Source of the DNA: Aeromicrobium sp. Root236
GTDB lineage: Bacteria; Actinomycetota; Actinomycetes; Propionibacteriales; Nocardioidaceae
Assembly (NCBI RefSeq): GCF_001428805.1
Contig: NZ_LMIS01000001.1
Span: 3,637,908 to 3,701,907 of the forward strand
Reading direction: 5' to 3'
Length of the DNA: 64,000 nucleotides
Numbering within the stretch: the stretch's first letter is position 1; the number at the start of each line of letters is the position of its first letter. Both the position numbers and the translations under genes were made by a program. This document shows, piece after piece, positions 55,704 through 64,000 of this stretch. A model generated the notes under the pieces. That model made no database searches and was not told where the DNA came from. It was given only the letters and a program-made list of their open reading frames with translations.

Positions 55704-55755
55704 GGCCCCAGACTAGGACCGGTTATGCCCTCGAGGTCGCGGGTACGTCGCGCGC

Positions 55756-56382
55756 ATGGAGCACGAAGGCGCCGAGGCATGGGTCCCGTCGACGCGCAGC
55801 GTCGCGAAGCTGGCCTCGGCGGCGGAGGAGTGTCGCGGTTGCGAGCTGTGGGAGGACGCCACGCAGGTCGTGTTCTCGCGCGGGCGAGCCTCGGCACGGC
55901 TGGCGCTGGTCGGGGAGCAACCCGGTGACCAGGAGGACCGGGCCGGCGAGCCGTTCGTCGGCCCCGCGGGCCGTGTGCTCGCCGATGCACTGGAAGCGGC
56001 AGACATCGATCCGTCGCGGGTCTACCTGACCAACGCCGTCAAGCACTTCCGCCACACGGTGCGCGGCAAGCGCCGCATCCACGAGAAGCCGGCCGTCGGG
56101 CACATCGTCGCCTGCCACCCGTGGCTCGAGGCGGAGCTGTCGGTCGTACGACCACACGTCGTCGTGTGCCTGGGCGCCACGGCCGGGCGGTCCGTCCTCG
56201 GGCGCGCCGTGCGGATCGGCGCCGAGCGGGGCCGGCTGATCGAACCGGAGCCGGGCGGCCCGCAGGTCGTCATCACGACCCACCCGTCCGCGCTGCTGCG
56301 CCTGCGGGACCGGAGCGAGTGGGGCGAGGCGTTCGACGGGTTCGTCGGCGATCTCCGGGTGGCGGCAGCCGCTGCGGACTGA
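55756..56382 (+). CDS. udgX: UdgX-type uracil-DNA glycosylase
   Basis: This 208-residue family-4-like UDG has motif A GEQPGDQEDRAGEPFVGPAG (53-72), a 4Fe-4S set (Cys26, Cys29, Cys120, Cys138) and the R-loop GKRRIHE with His109. In M. smegmatis UdgX that His attacks the abasic sugar, leaving the enzyme covalently bound. The KRRIH loop is the diagnostic. Predicted role: capturing uracil or abasic sites in DNA. It is convergent with alkD, separated by 3 nt. Confidence 0.93.
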   Translation: MEHEGAEAWVPSTRSVAKLASAAEECRGCELWEDATQVVFSRGRASARLALVGEQPGDQEDRAGEPFVGPAGRVLADALEAADIDPSRVYLTNAVKHFRHTVRGKRRIHEKPAVGHIVACHPWLEAELSVVRPHVVVCLGATAGRSVLGRAVRIGAERGRLIEPEPGGPQVVITTHPSALLRLRDRSEWGEAFDGFVGDLRVAAAAAD

Positions 56383-56385
56383 CGG

Positions 56386-57060
56386 TCAGAGGTGCTTGAG
56401 CGCCTCGCGCCGGGAGAGCCCGCTGAGCTCGGGATGCTCGGCGACGAACCGGCGCACCCAGTCCGGCTCGACGCGGGCGTACTCCCGCAGCGCCCACCCG
56501 ATCGCCTTGCGGACGAAGAACTCCCGGTCCGCGATGTTGGGCTCGATGACCGCCGACAGCAGTGCCGGGTCCACCCGGTCACGGCGGCCGAGCTGACTGA
56601 TGATCGCGAGGCGCCGCAGCCAGAGGTCGTCGGCGGTGCTCCATCGGAGTACGACGCCTGCCGCCTCGTCGGGGTGCGCGTCGTGGAGCTCGGCGATCCG
56701 GTGGGCGAGGTCGTCCACGTGGTCCCACCAGGCGCCGGTCGTGGCGAGGTGCTCGTACAGCGGGACGAGCTCGAGCCGCCCGGCGGCGAGCTTCGTCGCG
56801 AGCAGCCCGCTCGCGGCGTAGCGCTCCTCGCGGAACGTGGCCTCGTCCCACAACGTACGCACGGCGGATTCGAGCTCGTCGAGCGTACGGAGCGGCTGCG
56901 CCCGGAGCGCGGCCTTCGTGATCGCCCGTACGGCCGGCATCGGCACACCGAGGTAGGGCATCTCCGACTTCATGTACGCCTGCATGCGCGGGGCACGTTC
57001 GTCGTCCGCGGCAGCACGCAACGCATCGCGTATCTGCGAGACGAGGGGAGCGGCACTCAT
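56386..57060 (-). CDS. AlkD-like DNA alkylation repair protein
   Basis: This 224-residue HEAT-repeat protein starts near RMQAYMKSEMPYLGVPMPAVRAI, the AlkD signature, and contains WWDHVDDLAHRI and REFFVRKAIGWALREYARVEPDWVRRFV. It should remove positively charged alkylpurines (3-methyladenine, 7-methylguanine). Its neighbour on the opposite strand is UdgX. Confidence 0.88.
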   Translation of the reverse strand: MSAAPLVSQIRDALRAAADDERAPRMQAYMKSEMPYLGVPMPAVRAITKAALRAQPLRTLDELESAVRTLWDEATFREERYAASGLLATKLAAGRLELVPLYEHLATTGAWWDHVDDLAHRIAELHDAHPDEAAGVVLRWSTADDLWLRRLAIISQLGRRDRVDPALLSAVIEPNIADREFFVRKAIGWALREYARVEPDWVRRFVAEHPELSGLSRREALKHL

Positions 57061-57082
57061 GGCGAGAAGGATAAGGGAATGC

Positions 57083-57111
57083 TTGACGATGGTTGAAGGT
57101 TAAACTAGATT
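57083..57111 (+). promoter_or_regulatory. Sigma-70-like promoter of the pirin gene
   Basis: TTGACG (57083-57088), exactly 17 nt, TAGATT (57106-57111). The spacer contains GGTTGAAGGTTAAAC with GGTTGAA/GGTTAAA repeats that could be a regulator site. AAGGAG (57123-57128) lies 6 nt before ATG 57135, so this gene, unlike most here, has a leader. Confidence 0.72.
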
Positions 57112-57134
57112 GAGGACCTACCAAGGAGCATGAG

Positions 57135-58121
57135 ATGCCTGCTGTGAATGTCGCCGACTGGACCGTCCTGCCCCGCGTGATCGCGGCGCCGACCCAGACC
57201 GAGGACCGTGCGCCGGTCACCGTGACCACCGCGCCCAAGGGCTACGAGGGCGAGGGCTTCCCGGTGCGCCGGGCGTTCGCCGGTGTCGACCCGAGCAAGC
57301 TGGACCCGTTCATCCACATGGACCAGATGGGTGAGGTCGAGTACGCGCCCGGCGAGCCCAAGGGCACGCCGTGGCACCCGCACCGCGGGTTCGAGACCGT
57401 GACCTACCTGGTCGACGGCGTGTTCGAGCACCAGGACAGCCACGGTGGTGGCGGCTCGATCACCGACGGCGACACCCAGTGGATGACCGCCGGCAGTGGT
57501 CTCCTGCACATCGAGGCGCCGCCGGAGTGGCTCGTCGTCAAGGGCGGGCTGTTCCACGGCCTGCAGCTGTGGGTCAACCTGCCGAAGGCCGACAAGTGGC
57601 TGCCGCCGCACTACCAGGACATCCGCAGCGCCGACGTGGGCCTGGGCTCCACCCCCGACGCCGGGGCGCTCCTGCGGGTCATCGCCGGCGAGGTCGACGG
57701 CGTGAAGGGCCCGGGCTCGACCCACACGCCGATGGCCATGGTCCACGCCACCGTCCTGCCGGGCGCGGAGATGACCGTGCCGTGGCGCACGGACTTCAAC
57801 GCGCTCGTGTACGTCATGAGCGGCAGCGGCTACGTCGGCCGCGAGCGCCGGCCCATCGAGTCGGGCCAGCTCGCGGTCCTCGGGCACGGCGAGACGATCA
57901 CCGTCGGCGCCGATCAGCAGCAGGACAGCCGGCACCCCGCACTCGAGGTCGTCCTGCTCGGCGGCCTGCCGATCCGCGAGCCGATCGCCTGGGCCGGTCC
58001 GTTCGTCATGAACACCAAGGCCGAGGTCATGCAGGCGTTCGAGGACTTCCAGAAGGGCCGCCTCGGCACGATCCCGACGGTGCCGCACGCCGAGGTGCAC
58101 GGGGAGATGCTGCAGGACTGA
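57135..58121 (+). CDS. Pirin family protein
   Basis: This 328-residue bicupin has pirin metal-binding motifs in the N-terminal domain (PHRGFETVTYLVDGVFEHQDS and H-x-E in LLHIEAPPEW) and the HxE loop MHATV-like region near the second cupin. Bacterial pirins may act as quercetinases or redox-responsive modulators. It is a stand-alone unit with a strong promoter and leader. Confidence 0.92.
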   Translation: MPAVNVADWTVLPRVIAAPTQTEDRAPVTVTTAPKGYEGEGFPVRRAFAGVDPSKLDPFIHMDQMGEVEYAPGEPKGTPWHPHRGFETVTYLVDGVFEHQDSHGGGGSITDGDTQWMTAGSGLLHIEAPPEWLVVKGGLFHGLQLWVNLPKADKWLPPHYQDIRSADVGLGSTPDAGALLRVIAGEVDGVKGPGSTHTPMAMVHATVLPGAEMTVPWRTDFNALVYVMSGSGYVGRERRPIESGQLAVLGHGETITVGADQQQDSRHPALEVVLLGGLPIREPIAWAGPFVMNTKAEVMQAFEDFQKGRLGTIPTVPHAEVHGEMLQD

Positions 58122-58133
58122 TCCTGCGGCGGC

Positions 58134-58799
58134 TCAGTCGTCGAGCGGTTCGGAGGCGGGGCTGTGGTCGGAGGTGACACCTCGGGCCGCGGCCTCGCTG
58201 ACGCTCTCGCCGAGCCACGACTCGACCTCCCAGCCGGTCCCGCTCGATCCCTCGACGACGACGATGCCGGTGTTGACGACGTAGTGGTCGCTGACGAAGT
58301 CGAGGTCGACGTTGCTCGTACGTGCGGCGGTCCACGCGCGGATCATCGCCCCGTGGCTGACCAGCACCACGTTGTCGACGCCCAGTGACTCGGCCTCGGC
58401 GACGACCTCGTCGAAGCGCGCGATGACCTCCTGGCCCGTCTCCGCACCCGGCATGCGCACCTCGAGGTCACCGGCGCACCACGCGAGCAGCGTGTGGACG
58501 TACTGGTGGACCGAGTCCTCGTCGGACCGGCCCTCGACGTCGCCGGCGGCGATCTCGCGGAGCCCGTCGCGGACGACCGGCTCGAGCCCGCGTGCGGCGA
58601 CGAGCGGAGCCGCGGTGAGGTGGGTCCGGATCATCGACGACACGAAGATCGCGTCGATCTTCTCGTCGGCGAGCGCCTCGACGAGCTCCTCGGCCTGCTG
58701 CTGCCCGAGCACCGTGAGCCCTGGTCCGGGCACGGTCGATTCCAGGATGCCCTCGACATTTGCGGGGGTCTGGCCGTGGCGGACGAGGATCAAACGCAT
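58134..58799 (-). CDS. Histidine phosphatase family protein (phosphoglycerate-mutase-like)
   Basis: This 221-residue protein has the catalytic LVRHGQT motif (His8) and the second His in [11 protein letters not shown], with the acidic residues of the family in between ([12 protein letters not shown]). TAAGGT lies 6 nt before ATG 58799, a leaderless start. It is divergent from glpK, so it may be co-regulated. Substrate unknown. Confidence 0.9.
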   Translation of the reverse strand: MRLILVRHGQTPANVEGILESTVPGPGLTVLGQQQAEELVEALADEKIDAIFVSSMIRTHLTAAPLVAARGLEPVVRDGLREIAAGDVEGRSDEDSVHQYVHTLLAWCAGDLEVRMPGAETGQEVIARFDEVVAEAESLGVDNVVLVSHGAMIRAWTAARTSNVDLDFVSDHYVVNTGIVVVEGSSGTGWEVESWLGESVSEAAARGVTSDHSPASEPLDD

Positions 58800-58827
58800 G
58801 TTCTGACCTTATGCGTCGCCGTCTCGC

Positions 58828-58833
58828 TAGGCT
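58828..58833 (+). promoter_or_regulatory. -10 box (TAGGCT) of glpK
   Basis: TAGGCT is 7 nt before ATG 58841, a leaderless promoter in the 41-nt divergent gap shared with the histidine phosphatase gene, whose own -10 (TAAGGT, 58806-58811) faces the other way. Confidence 0.55.
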
Positions 58834-58840
58834 CTCGCGC

Positions 58841-60367
58841 ATGGCAACAGGGCAACAGGCGAGGTACGTCGGCGCGATCGACCAGGGCACCACCAGCACG
58901 AGGTTCATGGTGTTCGACCACGACGGGCACGAGGTCGCGCGGCACCAGCTCGAGCACGAGCAGATCCTGCCGCGCGCCGGCTGGGTCGAGCACGACCCGC
59001 ACGAGATCTGGGAGGCCACCCAGGACGTCATCGAGACCGGGCTGACGCGGGCCGGCATCACCGCCGACGGCCTCGTCGCGATCGGCATCACCAACCAGCG
59101 CGAGACGACCGTGGTGTGGGACCGGCGCACGGGTGAGCCCTACTACAACGCCATCGTCTGGCAGGACACGCGCACGGACTCGATTGCCAGCGCGCTCGAC
59201 AAGAGCGGAGACGGCGATCTGATCCGCGACCGCGCGGGCCTGCCGCCGGCCACCTACTTCTCCGGCGGCAAGATCCAGTGGATCCTCGAGAACGTCGACG
59301 GCGTACGCGCTGACGCCGAGGCCGGCCACGCGCTGTTCGGCAACACCGACAGCTGGCTGATGTGGTGGCTGTCCGGGGGACCGGACGGCGGGCTGCACCT
59401 CACCGACGTGACCAACGCGAGCCGCACGATGCTGATGGACCTCGTGACGCTGGACTGGGACGACGAGCTGTTGGCGCTGTTCGGCGTGCCGCGCGCGATG
59501 CTCCCCGAGATCCGGTCGTCGTCCGAGGTCTACGGCCACACGCGCGCCGACGGGCCGTTCGGCGGCGAAGTGCCGATCGCGGGCGATCTCGGCGACCAGC
59601 ACGCCGCACTCGTCGGCCAGGTGTGCTTCCAGCCCGGCGAGCTCAAGAACACGTACGGCACCGGCAACTTCCTGGTGCTCAACACCGGCACCGAGATCGT
59701 GAAGTCCACCAACGGGCTGATCACGACACCGGCCTACAAGTTCGGCGACGCCCCGGCGGTCTACGCGCTGGAGGGCTCGATCGCGGTGACCGGCTCGGCG
59801 ATCCAGTGGCTGCGCGACCAGCTCGGCATCATCAAGGCCGCTGCGGACTCCGAGAGCCTCGCCGAGAGCGTCGACGACAACGGTGGGGTGTACTTCGTCC
59901 CGGCGTTCTCCGGGTTGTTCGCGCCCTACTGGCGCAGCGACGCGCGGGGCGTGATCGTCGGGCTCTCGCGCTTCAACACCGTCGCCCACATCGCGCGGGC
60001 CGCTCTGGAGGCCATCTGCTACCAGAGCCGGGACGTCGTCGAAGCGATGGTGGCCGACGCCGGGCTGGACCTCACGATCCTGCGGGTCGACGGCGGAGTC
60101 ACGGCCAACGAGCTGTGCATGCAGATCCAGGCAGACGTCCTCGGCGTGCCCGTCAGCCGGCCCGTCGTCGCGGAGACGACGGCGCTCGGTGCGGCGTACG
60201 CGGCCGGGCTCGCGGTGGGGTTCTGGGCCGGCACGGACGAGCTCGTGGCCAACTGGCACGAGTCCAAGCGCTGGGAGTCGACCTCGACGCCGGAGCAGCG
60301 TGAGGCCGGTCACGCCCAGTGGAAGAAGGCCGTCGAGCGTACGTTCGGCTGGATCGACGTCGACTAG
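58841..60367 (+). CDS. glpK: Glycerol kinase
   Basis: This 508-residue FGGY-family kinase has the N-terminal ATP/Mg motif [24 protein letters not shown] and the FGGY signature region [14 protein letters not shown] (ending in [20 protein letters not shown]). It phosphorylates glycerol to sn-glycerol-3-phosphate. It is the first gene of a glpK-glpD unit. Confidence 0.95.
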   Translation: MATGQQARYVGAIDQGTTSTRFMVFDHDGHEVARHQLEHEQILPRAGWVEHDPHEIWEATQDVIETGLTRAGITADGLVAIGITNQRETTVVWDRRTGEPYYNAIVWQDTRTDSIASALDKSGDGDLIRDRAGLPPATYFSGGKIQWILENVDGVRADAEAGHALFGNTDSWLMWWLSGGPDGGLHLTDVTNASRTMLMDLVTLDWDDELLALFGVPRAMLPEIRSSSEVYGHTRADGPFGGEVPIAGDLGDQHAALVGQVCFQPGELKNTYGTGNFLVLNTGTEIVKSTNGLITTPAYKFGDAPAVYALEGSIAVTGSAIQWLRDQLGIIKAAADSESLAESVDDNGGVYFVPAFSGLFAPYWRSDARGVIVGLSRFNTVAHIARAALEAICYQSRDVVEAMVADAGLDLTILRVDGGVTANELCMQIQADVLGVPVSRPVVAETTALGAAYAAGLAVGFWAGTDELVANWHESKRWESTSTPEQREAGHAQWKKAVERTFGWIDVD

Positions 60368-60411
60368 CACCGAGGGTCGCTCCGTAACCGGCCGACTGAT
60401 TGACTGGGGGC

Positions 60412-62160
60412 ATGCGATCGGTAGCCCTGTCACCTGAGAACCGTCAAGCCGCTCTCGACGCGATGGCGGAGACCCCGCTGGACATTCTCGTCATCGGCGG
60501 TGGCGTCGTCGGCGGCGGAGCGGCCCTCGACGCCGCGACCCGAGGCCTGTCGGTCGGTCTTGTCGAGGCCCGCGACTTCGCCTCCGGCACGTCGAGCCGT
60601 TCCAGCAAGCTCATGCACGGCGGGCTGCGCTATCTCGAGATGCTCGACTTCCGGCTGGTTGCCGAGGCGCTCAAGGAGCGCGGCCTGAGCCTGCAGAAGC
60701 TCGCACCGCACCTCGTGCGCGAGGTCGGCTTCCTCTACCCGTTGACGCACCGCGTGTGGGAGCGGTTCTACGCCGGCTCCGGCGTCGCGCTCTACGACGC
60801 GATGAGCAAGGCGTCGGGCTACGGCCAGGGCGTGCCGCTGCACCGTCACCTGACCCGCAGGGGAGCGCGTCGCATGATGCCCGCACTGCGCAAGGACGCC
60901 TTGATCGGCGCGCTGCACTACTACGACGGGCAGGTCGACGACGCCCGCCACACGATGTTCCTCTCACGCACCGCTGCGGCGTACGGCGCACACGTCGCCA
61001 GTCGTACGCGCGTCGTCGGACTGCTCCGTGAGGGTGACAGGGTCACCGGCGCCACGGTGAAGGACCTGGAGTCGGGCCGCGAGTTCGACATCCGCGCCAA
61101 GCAGGTCATCAACTCCACCGGGGTCTGGACCGACGAGACGCAGGCGCTGACCTCCGAGCGCGGCCAGTTCCACGTGCGCGCCAGCAAGGGTGTGCACCTC
61201 GTGGTGCCGCGCGACCGCATCCGTGGCGAGTCCGGGTTGATCCTGCGCACCGAGAAGTCGGTGCTGTTCGTCATCCCGTGGGGTCGTCACTGGATCATCG
61301 GTACGACCGACACCGACTGGTCGCTGTCCAAGGACCACCCGGCGGCGAGCCGCAGCGACATCGACTACCTCCTCGACCACGTCAACTCGGTGCTCGTGGA
61401 GCCGCTGACGCACGACGACGTGGAGGGGGTGTACGCCGGTCTGCGGCCGCTCCTCGCCGGTGAGGACGAGGCCACCAGCAAGCTGTCCCGCGAGCACGCG
61501 GTCGGCACCAGCGTCAAGGGACTCGTCGTCATCGCCGGCGGCAAGTACACGACCTACCGGATCATGGCCAAGGACGCGGTCGACGCAGCGGTGCATGGCA
61601 TGTCGTCGTTGCTCGATCGCAAGGTCCCGGACTCGTGCACCGAGGACGTACCGCTGCTCGGCGCTGACGGCTACGAAGCGATGTGGAACCAGCGCCAGAT
61701 GCTCGCCGCGTCGAGCGGCCTCGGCGTCGGCCGCATCGAGCACCTGCTGCACCGCTACGGCTCACTGACGCTCGAGGTCCTCGACCTCGTCGCCGAGCGC
61801 CCCGACCTGGGCGAGCCGCTGACCGGCGCCGACGACTACCTGCGTGCCGAGGTCGTCTACGCGGCCACGCACGAGGGCGCCCGGCACCTCGACGACGCGA
61901 TCGCCCGTCGTACGCGCATCTCGATCGAGACGTTCGACCGCGGCACCGAGGTGGCCGTCGAGGTCGCCGAGCTGATGGCCGGTGTCCTGGGCTGGACCGA
62001 GGCGCAGCGCGACAACGAGGTCGACCACTACCTCAAGCGGGTCGAGGCCGAGCGCGAGAGCCAGACCATGCCCGACGACGAGACCGCCGACGCCGCGCGC
62101 ATGGGCGCCGAGGACGTCGTGCCGATCGCGACCACCGCGACGAAGGCGAAGACCGCCTGA
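60412..62160 (+). CDS. glpD: Glycerol-3-phosphate dehydrogenase (FAD, membrane-associated)
   Basis: This 582-residue enzyme has FAD motif VIGGGVVGGGAALDAATRGLSVGLVE, SRSSKLMHGGLRYLE, GRHWIIGTTDTDW and VVIAGGKYTTYR. It oxidises glycerol-3-phosphate to dihydroxyacetone phosphate and passes electrons to the quinone pool. ATG 60412 is preferred over an ATG 12 nt earlier; GGGGG lies immediately before. A C-terminal acidic/Thr-rich tail follows. It is 44 nt after glpK. Confidence 0.94.
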   Translation: MRSVALSPENRQAALDAMAETPLDILVIGGGVVGGGAALDAATRGLSVGLVEARDFASGTSSRSSKLMHGGLRYLEMLDFRLVAEALKERGLSLQKLAPHLVREVGFLYPLTHRVWERFYAGSGVALYDAMSKASGYGQGVPLHRHLTRRGARRMMPALRKDALIGALHYYDGQVDDARHTMFLSRTAAAYGAHVASRTRVVGLLREGDRVTGATVKDLESGREFDIRAKQVINSTGVWTDETQALTSERGQFHVRASKGVHLVVPRDRIRGESGLILRTEKSVLFVIPWGRHWIIGTTDTDWSLSKDHPAASRSDIDYLLDHVNSVLVEPLTHDDVEGVYAGLRPLLAGEDEATSKLSREHAVGTSVKGLVVIAGGKYTTYRIMAKDAVDAAVHGMSSLLDRKVPDSCTEDVPLLGADGYEAMWNQRQMLAASSGLGVGRIEHLLHRYGSLTLEVLDLVAERPDLGEPLTGADDYLRAEVVYAATHEGARHLDDAIARRTRISIETFDRGTEVAVEVAELMAGVLGWTEAQRDNEVDHYLKRVEAERESQTMPDDETADAARMGAEDVVPIATTATKAKTA

Positions 62161-62933
62161 TGGCAGAAGAGACCGTCGCGGACTACGACGTACGCTCACC
62201 GGCGTCGCGCACCCTGCTGACCGTGATCAGCACGATCGTGACCGTGCTGCTCCTCGGGGGCTTCGTGGTGGGCGCGTCGTTCGTCAAGCGCGACACCCGC
62301 GTCGCCACGGCCGACGTCGAGCTCGGCGAGCTCTCGCAGCTCGTGATCAACGCCGGGTCCGCCAACGTGCACCTCGTCGAGGGCGAGGAGGGCATGGTCA
62401 GGATCCGTTCGCGCATCACCTCGGGCCTGCAGAAGACCGACTACCAGCTCGGCCGCCGCGGCAACGAGATCAAGATCGTCTCGTCGTGCAAGACCTGGCT
62501 GTCGCCGGGCTGCGGCGTGTCGACCACCCTCGAGGTGCCCAAGGGCATGCCGATCGTCGTCAAGAGCACGACGGGCGACGTCAAGGCCGACTCCCTCTCG
62601 GAGGGGTCGCTCACCGTGAGGTCAGGCAGCGGCGACATCTCGGTGGCCGATCTCAAGGTCGACGAGCTCGACGCCAAGACCGGCTCGGGCGACATCAAGG
62701 CGACGTTCGCGACGCAGCCGTTCGGGCTCAAGGTCATCACCACGAGCGGCGACATCCGCGCGTCGATGCCGGCCGGCAAGCGCAAGTATGCCGTGGTGGT
62801 CTCGTCCAAGTCCGGCAACATCTCCAACTCGCTCGACGGTGACGTCAAGAGCTCGCTGTCCGTGGCCGATGCCCAGAAGGGCTTCGTCCGGGCGATCACC
62901 ACCAGCGGCGACATCCGCCTGGCCAACCAATGA
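62160..62933 (+). CDS. DUF4097 beta-strand repeat membrane protein
   Basis: This 257-residue protein has one N-terminal helix (LLTVISTIVTVLLLGGFVVGASF), then repeated DUF4097-type strands (SGSGDISVADLKV, SGDIKATFA, TTSGDIRASM, SGNISNSLDG, TTSGDIRLANQ). These pair into a beta-helix. ATG 62160 overlaps the glpD stop by 1 nt (TGATG), so it is translated with glpD. Role unknown. Confidence 0.88.
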   Translation: MAEETVADYDVRSPASRTLLTVISTIVTVLLLGGFVVGASFVKRDTRVATADVELGELSQLVINAGSANVHLVEGEEGMVRIRSRITSGLQKTDYQLGRRGNEIKIVSSCKTWLSPGCGVSTTLEVPKGMPIVVKSTTGDVKADSLSEGSLTVRSGSGDISVADLKVDELDAKTGSGDIKATFATQPFGLKVITTSGDIRASMPAGKRKYAVVVSSKSGNISNSLDGDVKSSLSVADAQKGFVRAITTSGDIRLANQ

Positions 62934-62934
62934 C

Positions 62935-62967
62935 AAGACCCTCGGTCCTTGCGGAACCGAGGGTCTT
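62935..62967. terminator. Bidirectional hairpin terminator
   Basis: AAGACCCTCGGT (62935-62946) and ACCGAGGGTCTT (62956-62967) form a perfect 12-bp stem, 1 nt after the DUF4097 stop and just past the 3' end of tRNA-His on the other strand. Confidence 0.87.
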
Positions 62968-62972
62968 CGTGG

Positions 62973-63046
62973 GGTGGACGACGGGACTTGAACCCGCGGC
63001 CACCGGCACCACAAGCCGGTGCTCTACCAACTGAGCTACGCCCACC
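62973..63046 (-). tRNA. tRNA-His (anticodon GUG)
   Basis: The anticodon loop is TTGTGGT (GTG). Acceptor GTGGGCG pairs with CGTCCAC. The encoded G at -1 (63046) faces discriminator C73, the tRNA-His identity pair. T-loop GGTTCAAGTCC is present. CCA is not encoded. Confidence 0.96.
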
Positions 63047-63106
63047 ACGCGTGCCGGGCATACGCCCGACACGGCGTCGGTCAGTCTAACGCAGGCCTGA
63101 GGCGGT

Positions 63107-63730
63107 TCAGACCGTAGCCCGGCCTTCGCCGGTCAACGAACCGGCGACCTCGGCGGCGATGGCCTTGGCGGTGTCGGAGTCGATCCCGGGATCCGGGGTG
63201 AAAACCGCGCGACGGTAGTAGCGCAGCTCCTCGATGCTCTCCTGGATGTCGACCAGGGCGCGGTGGTGGCCGGCCTTGGCGGGCGCCGCGAAGTAGGCCC
63301 GCGGGAACCACTGACGAGCCAGCTCCTTGATCGACGAGACGTCGATGACGCGGTAGTGCAGCCAGCCCTCGAGCTCGGCCATGTCGCGGGCGAGGAACGA
63401 CCGGTCGGTGCCGATCGTGTTGCCGGCCATCGGTGCCTTGCCGGGCTCCTTGACGAACTCCCGGACGTACGCGAGCACCTGCTCCTCGGCCTCGCGCAGG
63501 CTCAGGCCGTTGTCGAGCTCGGTGATCAGGCCGGAGCTGGTGTGCATCTCGCGGACGAAGTCGTTCATCTGCTCGAGCGCAGCCTGCGGGGGCTTGACGA
63601 TGAGGTCGATCCCGTCGCCGAGGACGTTGAGGTCGTAGTCGGTGACCAGGGCGGCCACCTCGACCAATGCATCGGTCTCGAGCGAGAGTCCGGTCATCTC
63701 GCAGTCGATCCACACCAGCTTGTCATTCAC
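63107..63730 (-). CDS. orn: Oligoribonuclease
   Basis: This 207-residue DEDDh 3'-5' exonuclease degrades 2-5 nt RNAs, including pGpG. Catalytic residues are Asp9 and Glu11 (WIDCEMTGL), Asp in GNTIGTDRSFL and the His/Asp of GHHRALVDI. GTG 63730 is preceded 7 nt by TAAGGT (63738-63743), so the mRNA is leaderless, and an upstream in-frame extension is not needed. Confidence 0.94.
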   Translation of the reverse strand: MNDKLVWIDCEMTGLSLETDALVEVAALVTDYDLNVLGDGIDLIVKPPQAALEQMNDFVREMHTSSGLITELDNGLSLREAEEQVLAYVREFVKEPGKAPMAGNTIGTDRSFLARDMAELEGWLHYRVIDVSSIKELARQWFPRAYFAAPAKAGHHRALVDIQESIEELRYYRRAVFTPDPGIDSDTAKAIAAEVAGSLTGEGRATV

Positions 63731-63792
63731 GCGCTCGACCTTAGTACGCCTGTCGGACGCGACATGTGGACACCGCCATTCGGGCGGGCCGG

Positions 63793-63798
63793 TAGGGT
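63793..63798 (+). promoter_or_regulatory. -10 box (TAGGGT) before the last gene
   Basis: TAGGGT gives a predicted transcript with a leader of about 60 nt; AGGAG lies 6 nt before GTG 63866. Confidence 0.4.
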
Positions 63799-63865
63799 CT
63801 GATGGAACCTTCAACGAGCGAGCCGCGTTGGTCCCCATGGTGACCGCCCGACCCAGGAGATATCA

Positions 63866-64000
63866 GTGAGCAACGAACGTCAGCAGCGTGCCGCCCGCGC
63901 CGAGCAGATGCGCAAGGAGCGCGAGAAGGCCGACCGCAAGCAGCGCAACCTGATCACCGTCGGGATCGTCGTCGTCGTCGTGGCCCTGATCGCCGTCGCC
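63866..64000 (+). CDS. N-terminus of a membrane-anchored protein (possibly DsbA/thioredoxin-like), 3' truncated
   Basis: GTG 63866 has AGGAG upstream. The 45 visible residues are a highly charged helix (RQQRAARAEQMRKEREKADRK) followed by a hydrophobic segment (LITVGIVVVVVALIAVA). This layout is common at the start of actinobacterial DsbA-like thiol-disulfide proteins, but the catalytic domain is outside the window, so the family is a guess. Confidence 0.5.
   Translation, partial: MSNERQQRAARAEQMRKEREKADRKQRNLITVGIVVVVVALIAVA

Noticed and set aside
60400-60412. Alternative glpD start 12 nt upstream
   Set aside because: The 60412 ATG is closer to the expected N-terminus and directly follows GGGGG; the upstream ATG adds only MTGG and has no better signal.

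Overview
The window is about 70% G+C chromosomal DNA from an actinobacterium. Gene order, protein families and the many leaderless start sites point to the Propionibacteriales, most likely a Nocardioidaceae such as Aeromicrobium or Nocardioides (inference; no 16S gene is present). It is densely coded on both strands. There is no prophage, CRISPR array, transposase or insertion sequence. Three tRNA genes (Leu-UAG, Lys-CUU, His-GUG) are present. Layout: 1-8.4 kb holds a truncated helicase, an HSL-type esterase, an MpaB-like oxygenase behind a palindromic operator, a secreted M19-like dipeptidase, a luciferase-like flavin oxidoreductase and two GNAT acetyltransferases, one of them Eis-like. 8.5-24.4 kb carries a core block that largely parallels the Mycobacterium tuberculosis Rv1330c-Rv1341 region: pncA-pncB, clpS-DUF2017, mec-cysO-cysM, a second PRPP synthetase, murI, an Rv1339-like metallo-hydrolase, rph and rdgB. 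A TetR/hydrolase pair and a two-component system with a SHOCT/ABC-transporter operon lie inside it. 24.5-33.5 kb has trmL-benE, a divergent SRPBCC gene, EamA-GntR, an SDR, a two-domain methyltransferase, tRNA-Leu with an HNH nuclease beside it, bcp, and DUF3618-FUSC. A folded dispersed repeat closes this part. 33.7-38.2 kb has alkaline phosphatase, a compact small-ORF transcription unit with its own promoter and intrinsic terminator, a malyl-CoA lyase pair and a cupin. 38.3-48.8 kb is a potassium island: kdpFABC-kdpDE, a KUP/KimA-like APC permease and a stand-alone copy of the KdpD sensor module. 11-bp direct repeats resembling OmpR-family operators precede both kdpF and the permease/sensor pair. 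49-50.8 kb encodes an LPXTG surface protein. 50.8-64 kb is housekeeping and repair: PaiB, DUF503, an epimerase, small zinc proteins, tRNA-Lys, a PYROXD2/CrtI-like oxidoreductase, udgX and alkD, pirin, glpK-glpD, DUF4097, tRNA-His, orn and the start of a membrane-anchored protein. Three patterns cut across genes. (1) At least 17 genes have a TANNNT-type -10 box 6-8 nt before ATG/GTG, so leaderless mRNA looks like the default. (2) The palindrome CGTACG occurs about 120 times by hand count against about 20 expected, often through the otherwise rare Val codon GTA, and it thins out across the potassium island. (3) Four convergent gene pairs share one CTAG as overlapping TAG stops. No wholly new multi-gene defence or mobile system is evident. 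The strongest undescribed candidates are the covarying repeat that supplies gene stop codons, the extended Kdp regulon, the small-ORF unit at 35.2-35.8 kb, the dipeptide-capped CysO, and the benE micro-ORF within overlapping divergent promoters.
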